A DNA stretch of 64,000 nucleotides from Leisingera sp. M658. Lineage in GTDB: Bacteria > Pseudomonadota > Alphaproteobacteria > Rhodobacterales > Rhodobacteraceae. The position numbers were made by a program, and so were the translations under genes. Positions 17,306-26,665 of the stretch are shown in pieces (position 1 is the first letter of the stretch; each line of letters begins with the position of its first letter). The notes beneath the pieces are model-generated. The model ran no database searches, was not told the origin of the DNA, and saw only the letters and a list, made by a program, of their open reading frames with translations. Where the stretch lies: NCBI RefSeq assembly GCF_025144145.1, contig NZ_CP083546.1, forward strand, positions 3,426,501 to 3,490,500, in the 5' to 3' direction.

Positions 17306-17625
17306 GTGACTGCTCCATGATGGGGGAATTCTAGCTGGCTGGTGTGATAACGGATGGGCGGCGGCGGGGCAATGCGGGATAAATGCGGGATACAAGCGGT
17401 GCGTAATCCGGCGGCTGAACCGGTGGCGGCGGCTGCCCTCTTGCCCGACTCACCCCTCCTGCCCCACACTGGCGGGCACCGGAAACTTCGGGGCGCCCCG
17501 GCTTGCCGCTGGCTGCGCCCAGACCTGATGATGCCGCCCTTTCCAGGATCGCAAACCCACCGGCGGCATCCCAGACCTGCGCCACAGCGGCCGGGGGGCC
17601 TTTCCTAACACAGGAGGACCCTTTG

Positions 17626-18093
17626 ATGATCGCCTCACGCCTGAAACATCATCTGGAGGCACAAGGCCTGCCGTTCGGCACGGTCCGCCATCCCTATACC
17701 GCCACGTCCGCCGAATGCGCCGAAAGCGCCCATGTGCCGGGGGACCATCTGGCAAAATCGGTGCTTATCCACATGGAGGAAGGCCCGGTGCTTGCCGTGG
17801 TGCCCTCCAACCAGACGGTTGATCTGCACGCGCTGCAATCGATGATGGACCGCCGCCTTGGCCTGGCGCCGGAATATGAGCTGAACCAGGTCTTTGACGA
17901 TTGCGACCCTGGCGCTGCCCCCTGCGTGGGCCAGGCCTATCATGTGCCGACGATCATTGACGACAGCCTCAGCGGCCTGGACAAAGTCTGGTTCGAGGCC
18001 GGCGACCACAAGACATTGGTGGAAATGAAGGGGGATGATTTCGACACTCTGATGAAGGATGCCAAACACGGATCTTTCTGCATCGTGCATTAG
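17626..18093 (+). CDS. YbaK/ProX-type aminoacyl-tRNA deacylase
   Basis: A 155-aa protein of the YbaK/prolyl-tRNA-synthetase-associated fold, which hydrolyses mischarged aminoacyl-tRNAs in trans. Family features are HLAKSVLIHMEEGPVLAVVPS, with the conserved Lys of the active site near residue 46. The segment APEYELNQVFDDCDPGAAPCVG (about 84-105) gives the G-x-x-P loop region. The ATG at 17626 has AGGAGG eight bases upstream. It stands alone between ettA (divergent) and a zinc-ribbon gene (convergent). The exact tRNA substrate (Cys-tRNA(Pro), Ala-tRNA(Pro) or other) is not resolved. Confidence 0.85.
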   Translation: MIASRLKHHLEAQGLPFGTVRHPYTATSAECAESAHVPGDHLAKSVLIHMEEGPVLAVVPSNQTVDLHALQSMMDRRLGLAPEYELNQVFDDCDPGAAPCVGQAYHVPTIIDDSLSGLDKVWFEAGDHKTLVEMKGDDFDTLMKDAKHGSFCIVH

Positions 18094-18148
18094 CGCCTGC
18101 GACAATGGCTTGCCGCCCCCGCGTCACCGGGGCGGCGCCTGATGCGGG

Positions 18149-18415
18149 TCAGAAATCGAACAGATCTTCCAGAAAGTTCTTCTTTTTCTTCTTATAAGGC
18201 TTCTTGCCGTAGCGCGGATCATAATCGCCGCCCCGCTCGTCATAGCGCTGCTGCTGCTGCTGCGGTGAGGCCTGCGCTGGCTGTGCCGATCGCTCGATGA
18301 TCTTGTCCAATTCGCCCCGGTCCAGCCACACACCGCGGCATTTCGGGCAATAATCAATCTCCACCCCGGCGCGGTCGCTCATGACCAGCTGGGTTCCGTC
18401 AATCGGGCACTGCAT
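18149..18415 (-). CDS. TFIIB-type zinc-ribbon protein
   Basis: An 88-aa protein with an N-terminal zinc ribbon: CPIDGTQLVM, then YCPKCRGVWLDRGELDKII (Cys3, Cys23, Cys26, with an Asp/Glu-rich end), the pattern of the zf-TFIIB family. After residue 45 comes a Gln-rich stretch and then a lysine-rich tail (KKPYKKKKKNFLEDLFDF). Cellular role is unknown for this bacterial family. AAGGAGAC precedes the ATG at 18415. It converges with the deacylase gene. Confidence 0.85.
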   Translation of the reverse strand: MQCPIDGTQLVMSDRAGVEIDYCPKCRGVWLDRGELDKIIERSAQPAQASPQQQQQRYDERGGDYDPRYGKKPYKKKKKNFLEDLFDF

Positions 18416-18580
18416 CTGCGTCTCCTTGCACAACTCCAGCGACTCAGGTGGGCAGCGCCGCAGCCCGGCACAAGACAACAGTGCCGTAAATTCGCGATAT
18501 TTGCAGAATTCCGCCCATTCACACGGGGCTGACCCGTGGTAAGCTGGCCAAAAATCACAGCAAAAACCGCGGAGGCACAC

Positions 18581-19201
18581 TTGAGCAGCAAAACCATTCA
18601 GGCCGGAGTCCTGACCCTGATCCTCGCCAGTACACCCGCCTTTGGCGGCGAAGGCGGCGGCGGCGGTGGCGGCAGCCGGGACAGCGGCGCAAGCAGCGGC
18701 GGCGGCGGCCAGCGCAGCGGGCTGAGCTCGCGGGCGACAAAAACCGTTGTCACGACGCTGACGCGCGGTTTTGACCGCTGCGGGACATTGCCCAAGGTCT
18801 ACAAATACGACTGCTACCGCCACACCTATAAACTGGCGGTTCAGCAGCTGGGCGGCAACCATGCCTATGCCGAAGCAACCAAAGCGCTGGTCCTGGTGCA
18901 GGACACGCTGACCCAGGCGGTCAACAGCAATCTGGACCCGGCGCAAAAGCCCAAGCGCAAGGGGTTGAATCTGTACCGTGCGGTAATACCGGCTGCTGTG
19001 CCGCAGATCAAACGGCAGACCGAACGGGCGATGCAGCAGGCCGAAACCATCCTGCTGCGCTCGCCTGCGGACAAGCAGGTGCATTACGCCCGCATCGCCG
19101 AAGCGGTGAATTCCAACAAGGTTCTGCTGCGCTCAGCCATGCTGCCGGGGGCGGTGATCCGGCTGGCCTGGAGGCTGCTTAAGGCGGCGGTGCCGGTCTG
19201 A
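18581..19201 (+). CDS. Secreted glycine-rich hypothetical protein
   Basis: A 206-aa protein starting at TTG 18581, chosen because GGAGG lies five bases upstream and a signal peptide begins there (MSSKTIQAGVLTLILASTPAFG). After cleavage comes a Gly/Ser-rich linker of about 25 residues with a run of seven Gly. A mostly helical domain follows, containing two cysteines in FDRCGTLPKVYKYDCYRHTYK that could form a disulfide in the periplasm. The C-terminal part (residues 110-206) has amphipathic helices. The family is not recognised. Function unknown. Confidence 0.75.
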   Translation: MSSKTIQAGVLTLILASTPAFGGEGGGGGGGSRDSGASSGGGGQRSGLSSRATKTVVTTLTRGFDRCGTLPKVYKYDCYRHTYKLAVQQLGGNHAYAEATKALVLVQDTLTQAVNSNLDPAQKPKRKGLNLYRAVIPAAVPQIKRQTERAMQQAETILLRSPADKQVHYARIAEAVNSNKVLLRSAMLPGAVIRLAWRLLKAAVPV

Positions 19202-19212
19202 CCGGGGCGGTG

Positions 19213-19620
19213 TCAGCGCACCACATGCACTGCACATGCAGCGTGGCGCACCACATGGCCGGAGGTCGACCCCCACAACAGATCCTGCATTGACGGGCGG
19301 TGCGATGCAAGAATGATCAGATCCGGCTGGTTCTGCTCGGCCCAGTCCAGAATGGTGCGGCCGGAATGGCCCTCAACCAGTTCTCCGCGGGCATTGGGCA
19401 GGGTCTTGGCCAGCCCGTCCAGTTCTGCCTGCAGCGCGCTGCGGGTGCCGTCCATGAAATCTGCCGGAATGTAGGAAATCGCATAGGCCGGAACCTGTTC
19501 GATCACATGCAGCAGCGTCACGTTGGCCCCCGGGGCGGACAGCAGCCGCGCCACTTTCAGCGGCCCGGTCACATCCCGCTCGGGATCAAATGAAATCGGC
19601 ACCAGGACATTGTGATACAT
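19213..19620 (-). CDS. Universal stress protein, UspA family
   Basis: A 135-aa single-domain Usp. It begins MYHNVLVPISFDPE, with the conserved start strand and Asp. The nucleotide loop is ASHRPSMQDLLWGSTSGHVVRHA (about residues 105-127), close to the G-x2-G-x9-G-S/T signature of ATP-binding members. It ends AVHVVR as usual. It is cytosolic and of unknown client. It converges with the secreted protein gene, leaving an 11-bp gap. No clear regulatory site was found upstream. Confidence 0.9.
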   Translation of the reverse strand: MYHNVLVPISFDPERDVTGPLKVARLLSAPGANVTLLHVIEQVPAYAISYIPADFMDGTRSALQAELDGLAKTLPNARGELVEGHSGRTILDWAEQNQPDLIILASHRPSMQDLLWGSTSGHVVRHAACAVHVVR

Positions 19621-19726
19621 AGCAAACCTCCATCGGTTGATGTTCCCGTCAATGATAGCCCTGCCGGTGGCATCCTGCCATGACCGGGGTCAAGGCAGGC
19701 GCCGTTTTGGGTGGGATTGGAAGACG

Positions 19727-20050
19727 CTAGGTGCCGAACACCTCGGCCACGTCATACATCACCGGCTCAAAACTGCGGCACAGTTCGTTGATCTTGCGGT
19801 TGCGCTCGCGCATTTCGGGACTGCGCAGCATTGCCATGAAATCCTCGCGGCGGCGCCATTGCGAGTAATTGGCGATACGGGTCTGCGCGTCATTCACATG
19901 CAGACCGGCCGCAACAAAGCCCGGCTGTTTCGAGATGAAGTCCGCATAGGCGTCCTGCAGCGCCTCCAAAAGGTCCTGGCAGGTCCCAGGCGTCATCTCA
20001 AATGTGGTGATAACGGTTTGGATATCAGCGGTTTTTGCTATTTTCGGCAT
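19727..20050 (-). CDS. Antibiotic-biosynthesis-monooxygenase (ABM) fold protein
   Basis: A 107-aa ferredoxin-like dimeric alpha/beta-barrel protein. The pattern IQTVITTFEMTPGTCQDLLEALQ, then FISKQPGFVAAGLHVNDAQTRIANYSQW matches the ABM superfamily. That group includes small quinone or heme-related monooxygenases and many uncharacterised proteins. No cofactor-binding residues can be assigned. The start at 20050 leaves a compact N-terminus. Confidence 0.8.
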   Translation of the reverse strand: MPKIAKTADIQTVITTFEMTPGTCQDLLEALQDAYADFISKQPGFVAAGLHVNDAQTRIANYSQWRRREDFMAMLRSPEMRERNRKINELCRSFEPVMYDVAEVFGT

Positions 20051-20203
20051 TGGCCCCTCCGTTGAATTCCCCCAGCCTACGCCCGTTCGCGCATGAAGCG
20101 CACCACCTTTTTTGAGACGCCAATCATTTCGTGTAAAGTAAAAATTTAACACAACCTTAATCATAAACCGAAACTCTTACCGCAGTGTTCTGAGGGTTTT
20201 GGG

Positions 20204-20863
20204 ATGAAACCTGTCTGTGCCGTTTGTCTTGCAATGACGCTGGCCCAGCCGGTGGCTGGCGGTGCATGGCTGGAGAAGCCAGGCAGGGGGTTTGCGTCTG
20301 CCAGCGCCACCTACCGGAAAACCGGGGATGAAGGCGCCCAAGAGACAAGCTATTATGGCGCATTTGGCGTTACCTCCAAGCTCACCCTTGGTATTGACCT
20401 GAACCAAAGCTCGGCTGGCTCCGGCCACGCGTTGATGTTTGCCCGATTGCCGCTACGCGCCGGCCCCCGTTTCCGGCTGGCGGTTGAGACAGGGGTCGGC
20501 GGCAATCATTATCAGGGTCTTTGGCAAATGATGCAAAAGACAACCCTGTCTTACGGGCGCAGTTTCGAGACCGGCCAAAGCACCGGCTGGCTGGCGGTCG
20601 ATGCCGCGTACGAGCTGCGCAACAGCGGATTTGATGCGGCCTGGAAACTGGACGCCACCATCGGTCTGAATCGGCCCGGAAAAGTCGCACCAATGCTGCA
20701 GGTCGAGACATCCAAGCCGGGCGGCGGCCGGTTTTCCTATGCGCTGACCCCGGCCCTGCGCTATCCGCTGGATGGCAGCCGCGAGCTGATCCTGGGGCTG
20801 GAATACCGCAACACAGGCCGGCGCAGCCTTGGTCTGGAGCTGGGGGTGTGGCAAAAGTTCTGA
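20204..20863 (+). CDS. Putative outer-membrane beta-barrel protein
   Basis: A 219-aa protein with a signal peptide (MKPVCAVCLAMTLAQPVAGG). It then has alternating amphipathic strands with aromatic girdle residues (GFASASATYRK, SYYGAFGVTSKLTLGIDL, FRLAVETGVGGN, LSYGRSF, GWLAVDAAYELR). It ends LGLELGVWQKF, with the terminal Phe typical of outer-membrane barrels. The specific family is not recognised. It probably assembles as a small 8-10 strand barrel. It sits just before a heme-utilisation-like gene without overlap. Confidence 0.7.
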   Translation: MKPVCAVCLAMTLAQPVAGGAWLEKPGRGFASASATYRKTGDEGAQETSYYGAFGVTSKLTLGIDLNQSSAGSGHALMFARLPLRAGPRFRLAVETGVGGNHYQGLWQMMQKTTLSYGRSFETGQSTGWLAVDAAYELRNSGFDAAWKLDATIGLNRPGKVAPMLQVETSKPGGGRFSYALTPALRYPLDGSRELILGLEYRNTGRRSLGLELGVWQKF

Positions 20864-20890
20864 AGCCTGTCACTGAAGCCAGAGAAACAG

Positions 20891-21385
20891 ATGCCCGACC
20901 CGGTCCGCCCCGCAGATGACGATGCCCGCGCCATGGGTCAAAGCCTGATGGCAAGCGCCCGCTTTGCCGCCCTTGGCGTGCTGCTGGACGATGGCAGCCC
21001 GCTGGTCACACGGGTGGCTTTCGGACTGGATCCGCAAGGGGGTCCTGTCAGCCTGATCTCCGGCCTGGCGCTGCACACGGCTGCGCTGCGTCAGCGCCCG
21101 GCCTGCTCGCTGCTGGTGGGCGAGCCGGGGAACAAAGGCGATCCGCTTGCCCATCCGCGGCTGAGCCTGATGTGCCAAGCGTGTTTTGTCAGCCGCCAGG
21201 ACCCGCAGCATGAGGTACTGGCCGCGCATTACCTGCGCCGCCAGCCCAAGGCCAAACTGTATCTGCAACTGGCTGATTTCACCTTTGTGCGGTTTGCCGT
21301 GACGGGGGCGCATCTGAATGGCGGCTTTGGCAAGGCCTTCCGCCTTGCCAAAGCCGATCTGCAACCGCCTGGCAGCACTGGCTAG
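20891..21385 (+). CDS. HugZ/pyridoxamine-oxidase-like FMN-fold protein
   Basis: A 164-aa protein with the split-barrel flavin-binding fold: ARFAALGVLLDDGSPLVTRVAF, LISGLALHTAALRQRPACSLLVGEPG, then HPRLSLMCQACFV. This matches the pyridoxamine 5'-phosphate oxidase-related group containing HugZ-type heme oxygenases. The C-terminal DUF2470 heme domain of full-length HugZ is not present. Cofactor and substrate are not certain. Its stop overlaps the convergent beta-helix gene by 4 bases. Confidence 0.8.
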   Translation: MPDPVRPADDDARAMGQSLMASARFAALGVLLDDGSPLVTRVAFGLDPQGGPVSLISGLALHTAALRQRPACSLLVGEPGNKGDPLAHPRLSLMCQACFVSRQDPQHEVLAAHYLRRQPKAKLYLQLADFTFVRFAVTGAHLNGGFGKAFRLAKADLQPPGSTG

Positions 21386-23667
21386 CTGTCCATCCGCATG
21401 ATCACCTGAACCTCGCCCTTGACCGCTTCGCCCCAGCGCAGCCGGATCTCGTCGTTGTCCGGCCCTTGCTCCGCTTCGGTATACGGCACAATGTAGCGGG
21501 TGCTGTTGCCGCCGCTCTTAAGCGCGCCCAGCGGCACCACGCTGTCGACATAGCGGGCAAACCCCTGGAACGGCAGCAACCCCTCAGCCCGCACCGGCCA
21601 GGAGGTTGAGGCCGAGGATTGATCATGCCGCACCCGCAGCGGATTGGCGGTTTGGGCGGTGACATTGTGATACATGTTGCCGCTGAAATCGACGTTTTTA
21701 GACCGGCTGAAATCCAGATCCGAAAAACTGGTATCCACGCGCTCCGCCCGGTCAATGCTGCCCTGAAGCGAGCGGAATTTATTGCCGGTGACAGAAAGCC
21801 CGTTCAGAAAATGGCCGCTGCCGTAGGGTTTGACGACGATGTAGCTGAACCACGGCGCGACATCGCCGGACAGGAACACATTGGCACTCACTGACAAGGC
21901 GCTGAACGAAAACCCGCCGGTGAAATCAGGTGTTGCGTCCCGCTCATTGGTCCATTCAATAAAGCAATTGTCGATGTAGTTGTCCGACACGGTTGAGGTG
22001 CAGTTGTTGGAGGCCAGCACCAGACCTGCTGTGCGCACGCCGTTGGCGATGCTGTCGCCCTGAAAGAAGTGATTTCCGGTTACCGTATTGTTGCCGCCCG
22101 CCAGCAGCGCGAAATGGCGGAACCTTGTGGCCCGGTTGCTGCGCAGCTTGGCGTCGTTGGAATTGACGTTAAGGCCGATGCTGACCCGGTCTGGAACGTC
22201 CAGCGGGTCCTCAGCTGACAGGAACTGGCAATTGTCGACCAGAATACCCTGGCAGCCGGTTCCGGCCGAAGTAATGCCTCGGTCTTTAGGGCGTGAAAAG
22301 AAACAGCTGTCGAACGAATTCACCGACCCGGCCGGCGCCAGCCGCACTGCGCTGCAGCGGGAATTGCACTGGAATTCGATGCCTTCCATGCCAAACTTGC
22401 TGAGCGAACTGAAGCCGCTGAAATCCACCAGGTATTTGAAGTCGCGGAAGGTGAACGTCTGGGTGCCTTCGGCATCATAAAGCGCTGCGCTGAGGGTCAG
22501 CTCTCCGGCGCCGGTGTTTTTGGATTTCACATAAATCTCGCGGCCCACTCCGGCGCCTTCGACCAGCGAGCCAACCGCGATATTCGCGATGTTCGCAACA
22601 TTGGTCAGCTTCTTGGAGTCCGAGGCACTGTAGGTTGCCTGCGAGGTCACCGTACCGGTGTCCCAGGCCGCATTGCTGGCGGCCTCCAATTGGCCGTTGC
22701 GGATCACCCGGCGGGTCGCATAAGAGCTTTTGTTCGGGACTGCCGCTTGCATGTCGATCGGCCCGGTGACGGTGATCTTGCGGCCCTTCAGATCCAGGGA
22801 TTCGTGATCTGCGTTGTTGATCAGCGCCTGAAACGCCTTTTTGAACCCCAGCTCCTCATTGCCGAAGGCGGCGGCATAGGCAGGGAAATCGAAATTCTTT
22901 GTCAGCAACAGCATCTGACTGTCCGGCATGGAAACGGTGCCTTCGAACACGGCCTGGTGGTTCAGCGAAACGGTGCTGCTCAGGCGGAAATCCCCTGCGG
23001 GCACCAGGATACGCCGCCCGTCTGCTGCCGCGTCCGCCGCTTCAAAGGCCGCCGTGCAATCAAAGCTGCCATTGCCCACCGCGCCATAATCAGTGACGTC
23101 CACCAAGCTTAGCATATCCCGCACAAAGGCACTGGTGATGTCAGTGATCTCGATGTCGTCAATCCGCACCACACCGCCATTGGCGCCGGTCAGGTCGAGG
23201 CCGAAATGGCCGTAGGCCGCACTGCGCCCCCAGGGCATGTCCACGCCGCCGCGGCTGCCGCTGCCGACAATGCCGGTGACCTCCGCCACCTGGCCATAGG
23301 CGGTCAACGAAACCTGCGGCGCAGCCTCAGTCACGCCGCCGATATGGCTGCCGCCGCTGGCACCGGCCCAGCCTGCAACGCGGACCGCAGGCAGCGCGCC
23401 GCTCACTGCTTTGACACGGATCTTGATCTGCAGATAGCAGCCCGGTTGCAGCGGCGTCTGACCGATGAAGCGCAGCTTCTGGGTGTTCTCAGTCTTCTGC
23501 ATCTCCAGGCAGCCGCCGAAATCAGCGTCCGCCGCCACAAAGACTGCATTGGCGGCGCCGTCATAGGTGTCTGATCCGGGGGTGCCGTCGCCGCTGGACC
23601 AGACGTCCAGACCACCCGCAAATGCTGGCGGCATCAGCTGCAAACCTTCGGTGATTGCCTTGTTCAT
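21382..23667 (-). CDS. Right-handed beta-helix (pectate-lyase-like) protein
   Basis: A 761-aa protein. The N-terminus (1-180) has a carbohydrate-binding-like beta-sandwich (LDVWSSGDGTPGSDTYDG). Then comes the glycosyl-hydrolase-28-related start VDVTDYGAVGNGSFDCTAAFEAADAAA near residue 190, typical of tailspikes and exopolysaccharide-processing enzymes. Residues 390-700 show Asn-rich short rungs such as ILVDNCQFL, NNTVTGNHF and TSTVSDNYIDNCFIEW. No signal peptide is seen. It may be a surface polysaccharide depolymerase, a phage-tail-derived protein or a gene-transfer-agent fibre-like protein, but no phage genes are adjacent. Catalytic residues are not assigned. Confidence 0.78.
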   Translation of the reverse strand: MNKAITEGLQLMPPAFAGGLDVWSSGDGTPGSDTYDGAANAVFVAADADFGGCLEMQKTENTQKLRFIGQTPLQPGCYLQIKIRVKAVSGALPAVRVAGWAGASGGSHIGGVTEAAPQVSLTAYGQVAEVTGIVGSGSRGGVDMPWGRSAAYGHFGLDLTGANGGVVRIDDIEITDITSAFVRDMLSLVDVTDYGAVGNGSFDCTAAFEAADAAADGRRILVPAGDFRLSSTVSLNHQAVFEGTVSMPDSQMLLLTKNFDFPAYAAAFGNEELGFKKAFQALINNADHESLDLKGRKITVTGPIDMQAAVPNKSSYATRRVIRNGQLEAASNAAWDTGTVTSQATYSASDSKKLTNVANIANIAVGSLVEGAGVGREIYVKSKNTGAGELTLSAALYDAEGTQTFTFRDFKYLVDFSGFSSLSKFGMEGIEFQCNSRCSAVRLAPAGSVNSFDSCFFSRPKDRGITSAGTGCQGILVDNCQFLSAEDPLDVPDRVSIGLNVNSNDAKLRSNRATRFRHFALLAGGNNTVTGNHFFQGDSIANGVRTAGLVLASNNCTSTVSDNYIDNCFIEWTNERDATPDFTGGFSFSALSVSANVFLSGDVAPWFSYIVVKPYGSGHFLNGLSVTGNKFRSLQGSIDRAERVDTSFSDLDFSRSKNVDFSGNMYHNVTAQTANPLRVRHDQSSASTSWPVRAEGLLPFQGFARYVDSVVPLGALKSGGNSTRYIVPYTEAEQGPDNDEIRLRWGEAVKGEVQVIMRMDS

Positions 23668-23764
23668 GAGAATTCCTTTTCCTGCTGAGCATGTCGCGTT
23701 CAGGGAAAAGGATTTACAGATGCCGCGTTAAATTCCGCCCAGCGGTGCGTGCGCAGGCCTGGGC

Positions 23765-24166
23765 TCAGGCGCCTTCAGCGTGCCCGTTCAATAACTGTAC
23801 CGCGTTGATTTTCCAACCACTTTCAAGATTAACCATTTGGTAATCCAAAAGGTGCACGCGGCCCTTTGTGTCAGTGATCATCACCCGCTGCCAATGGCTG
23901 CCTGCCACCTCGCGCAAGTCCAGATAGCGCACTTCGGCAGGCCGCCAGACCATCGGGTAGCCCTGGCGCACCATCTCGGCAAAGTGGTCCGGAGTGCCGA
24001 AAATGCGCCGGATCAACGGCGAAGCGTAGGAGAAGGCGGTTTCGGTATCATTGTTCAAGAAGGCAGAAATCTGAGAGCCGATCACGGCTGTGACCGGCTC
24101 CCTTTGAGCTATTGCCGGGAAGGCCAGAAGAAAAACACTTACCCCCGCAAACAGAACACTGCGCAT
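23765..24166 (-). CDS. DUF4864-like secreted protein
   Basis: A 133-aa protein with a signal peptide (MRSVLFAGVSVFLLAFPAIA). It has an NTF2-like small domain: ISAFLNNDTETAFSYASPLIRRIFGTPDHFAEMVRQGYPMVWRP, and an end of DYQMVNLESGWKINAVQLL. That is the pattern of DUF4864 proteins of unknown function. It is probably periplasmic. The start at ATG 24166 was chosen for the signal peptide; an upstream in-frame start would add a non-signal-like extension. Confidence 0.78.
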   Translation of the reverse strand: MRSVLFAGVSVFLLAFPAIAQREPVTAVIGSQISAFLNNDTETAFSYASPLIRRIFGTPDHFAEMVRQGYPMVWRPAEVRYLDLREVAGSHWQRVMITDTKGRVHLLDYQMVNLESGWKINAVQLLNGHAEGA

Positions 24167-24292
24167 CTGTCCCTCCCGGTCCGTTTGACTCCAGTTAGGG
24201 CAATGTGACGTGACGTCAAAAAGTTTTTTTTGATGGAGCTGACGCACAGGGCGGAACAAGGCCGCAGGCCGCCGCGCAGGGCTGAAAATGAA

Positions 24293-24316
24293 AAGGGCGC
24301 GGAAACCCGCGCCCTT
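24293..24316 (-). terminator. Rho-independent terminator of lysS
   Basis: AAGGGCGCGG pairs with CCGCGCCCTT around a short loop. On the minus strand it is followed by a T-rich run (TTTTCATTTT). It lies 23 bp after the lysS stop. Confidence 0.85.
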
Positions 24317-24339
24317 GCTGATCGCTATTGCGCGAAAGT

Positions 24340-25983
24340 TTACGCCAGCTCGCCCGCCAGCGCCTGCTCGATCAGCGCGACGGTGTCCGCGACGCCGTAA
24401 AGCGCGATAAAGCCGCCGAAACGGGGGCCTTGGGAGGCACCCAGCAGCACCTCGTAGATCGCCGAGAACCAGGCGCGCAGCGGCTCAAAGCCGTGGATCT
24501 TGCCGATAGCAAAGACCACGGACTGCAGGAATTCCTCGTCCGCGAAATCGGCTTCGGGCAGCGGGTCGTCATTGCCGGCCAGCTCGTTCTTTTTGGCAAT
24601 CGCCGCCAGCGCCGCCTCGGGCGATTTCAGCGCGTCTGCCAGATCCTGCAGCGCTGCGCGCTCCTGATCGGTGGGCAGGCGGAACACTTTGGAGGGTTTC
24701 ACAAAGTCGTTGAAATAGGCCACGGCAAAACCCGCCGCCTGATCCATCGCCGGGTTGCTTTCCGGGGTCGCGTCGGGCGCGTACTTGTTGATGAAGCCCC
24801 ACATCGTTGCCTTGTCCTCGGCGCTGGAGGCCGAAGCGAGGTTCAGCAGCATCGAGAACGGCACCACCATATCCGACTGCGGCACGTCACCGCCATGGAT
24901 GTGCCAGACCGGGTTGTTCAGCTGGCCCTTCAGGTCCTGGGTGTGATAGGCGCGCAGCTGCTGGTGGTATTCGTCCACCGCCTTGGGGATCACGTCGAAA
25001 TGCATCCGCTTGGCGGTTTTCGGCTTCAGATACATGAAGTACGCGAGGCTTTCAGTCGAGGCATAGGTCAGCCACTCATCAATCGAAATGCCGTTGCCGG
25101 ACGTCTTGGAAATCTTCTGGCCGTTGGCATCCAGGAACAATTCATATGTGAAATGCTCCGGTGCGCGGTGGCCCAGCACCCGGCAGATGCCATCATAGAT
25201 CGGCGTATTGGTGGAATGGTCCTTGCCGTACATTTCAAAATCGACTTCCAGCGCCGCCCAGCGGGCGCCGAAATCCGGCTTCCACTGCAGCTTCACATTG
25301 CCGCCGGTCACCGGCAGGGTCCATTCCTTGCCGTCTTCGTCGTCAAAGGTGACGGTGTAGGTCTCGGCGCAGACCTTTTTCATCGGCACGTACAGGACGC
25401 GGCCGGTTTCCGGGTGGATCGGCAGGAAGATCGAGTAGGTCTGGCGGCGCTCCTCGCGCAGGGACTTCAGCATGATCGCCATCACGTCGTCGTATTTGTC
25501 GACAGCACGTTTCAGCACCTCGTCGAACTGGCCGGATTTGTAGAATTCCTGCGCCGAATAAAACTCATACTCGAACCCGAAGGTATCAAGGAAGCGGCGC
25601 AGCATGGCGTTGTTGTGGTGGCCGAAACTCTCGTGGGTGCCAAAGGGATCCGGCACCGAGGTCAGCGGCTTTTGCAGATGCTCTTGCAGACTGTCAGCAT
25701 TGGGCACATTGCCCGGCACCTTGCGCATCCCGTCCAGATCATCAGAGAAGCAGATCAGCTTGGCCGGGATATCCGAAATCAGTTCAAACGCGGTCTTGAT
25801 CATGGTGGTGCGGGCGACCTCGCCGAAGGTGCCGATATGCGGCAGGCCCGAGGGGCCATAGCCGGTCTCGAACAGAACATAGCCCTTTTCCGGCGCGCCC
25901 TTGGCGTAACGTTTGAGAACCCGGCGGGCCTCTTCAAACGGCCAGGCTTTGCTCTTGAGAGCTTCTTCGCGCACATCAGACAT
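24340..25983 (-). CDS. lysS: Lysyl-tRNA synthetase, class I
   Basis: A 547-aa class I LysRS, the archaeal-type enzyme also used by alphaproteobacteria. It charges tRNA-Lys with lysine using ATP. The HIGH-like signature is in [15 protein letters not shown] near residues 41-55 and the KMSKS-like signature is [11 protein letters not shown]. The C-terminal helical bundle is the tRNA-binding part. The start at 25983 gives [16 protein letters not shown], the usual family start. A strong hairpin with a T-run follows. Calling it class I rather than the class II LysS rests on these motifs. Confidence 0.95.
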   Translation of the reverse strand: MSDVREEALKSKAWPFEEARRVLKRYAKGAPEKGYVLFETGYGPSGLPHIGTFGEVARTTMIKTAFELISDIPAKLICFSDDLDGMRKVPGNVPNADSLQEHLQKPLTSVPDPFGTHESFGHHNNAMLRRFLDTFGFEYEFYSAQEFYKSGQFDEVLKRAVDKYDDVMAIMLKSLREERRQTYSIFLPIHPETGRVLYVPMKKVCAETYTVTFDDEDGKEWTLPVTGGNVKLQWKPDFGARWAALEVDFEMYGKDHSTNTPIYDGICRVLGHRAPEHFTYELFLDANGQKISKTSGNGISIDEWLTYASTESLAYFMYLKPKTAKRMHFDVIPKAVDEYHQQLRAYHTQDLKGQLNNPVWHIHGGDVPQSDMVVPFSMLLNLASASSAEDKATMWGFINKYAPDATPESNPAMDQAAGFAVAYFNDFVKPSKVFRLPTDQERAALQDLADALKSPEAALAAIAKKNELAGNDDPLPEADFADEEFLQSVVFAIGKIHGFEPLRAWFSAIYEVLLGASQGPRFGGFIALYGVADTVALIEQALAGELA

Positions 25984-26233
25984 TTGTGTTCTCCATCGGC
26001 GGCGTCGTTTCCGGTTTTCCAGGGGCCGCAAGATAAGTGCGGATGCCCCATGCATCCAGCCCTTTCCTCTATTGTGCTGATGCAGCATGAGTCAATAATC
26101 ACTGGCCCGCCGAGACTGTCTTTTGCCGCAGCAGAGAGGATAAAACACCGCGCAGGCACAGCCTGTTGTTGAACCTCGCCGCCGGCCTACCTATCGTGGC
26201 CGGATCAATATTGCGCAAAGAAGGATTCCGTCC

Positions 26234-26656
26234 ATGAGTGAGCAAACCCCGCACCCGATGTCCCCGCAGGACTGTCTGGTGGCGCTGATGGTGGCGGTTT
26301 CTGCCTCGGACGAGAACATCCGCACCGCCGAGCTGGTAAAGATCCAGTCCGCGGTCAACATGCTGCCGGTGTTCGCCGACTACGACATCGACCGGGTTAC
26401 ACGGGTTTCGCAGACAGTTCTGGACCTGTTTGAACAGGAAGACGGTCTGGCGGCGCTGTTCGGCCTCATTCGCGGCGATCTGCCGGAGCGGCTGTTTGAA
26501 ACCGCTTATGCGCTGTCCTGCGATGTAGCGGCTGCGGACGGGATCCTGGGCGAGACCGAACTCGAGTTCCTGGCGGAGGTCCGCTATGAGCTGAACATCG
26601 ACCGGCTGCATGCCGCGGCCATCGAACGCGGCGCACGGGCGCGGCACATGGTCTGA
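26234..26656 (+). CDS. TerB-like tellurite-resistance family protein
   Basis: A 140-aa helical protein. It shows VALMVAVSASDENIRTAELVKIQ near residues 16-38 and DVAAADGILGETELEFLAEVRYELNID near 97-123. These acidic repeats are typical of the TerB/DjlA N-terminal fold, whose acidic loops may bind metal. No membrane segment is present. No other ter genes are nearby, so a role in tellurite resistance should not be assumed. A composite palindromic repeat starts 10 bp after the stop. Confidence 0.82.
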   Translation: MSEQTPHPMSPQDCLVALMVAVSASDENIRTAELVKIQSAVNMLPVFADYDIDRVTRVSQTVLDLFEQEDGLAALFGLIRGDLPERLFETAYALSCDVAAADGILGETELEFLAEVRYELNIDRLHAAAIERGARARHMV

Positions 26657-26665
26657 ACGGTGGAA

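Noticed and set aside
15944-17320. Long open frame antisense to ettA
   Set aside because: EttA motifs are all on the minus strand; the plus-strand frame lacks motifs and a ribosome site.
19637-19652. FNR-like TTGATGTTCCCGTCAA before the universal stress gene
   Set aside because: The half-sites TTGA and TCAA are 8 bp apart instead of 6, so it does not fit the FNR spacing.
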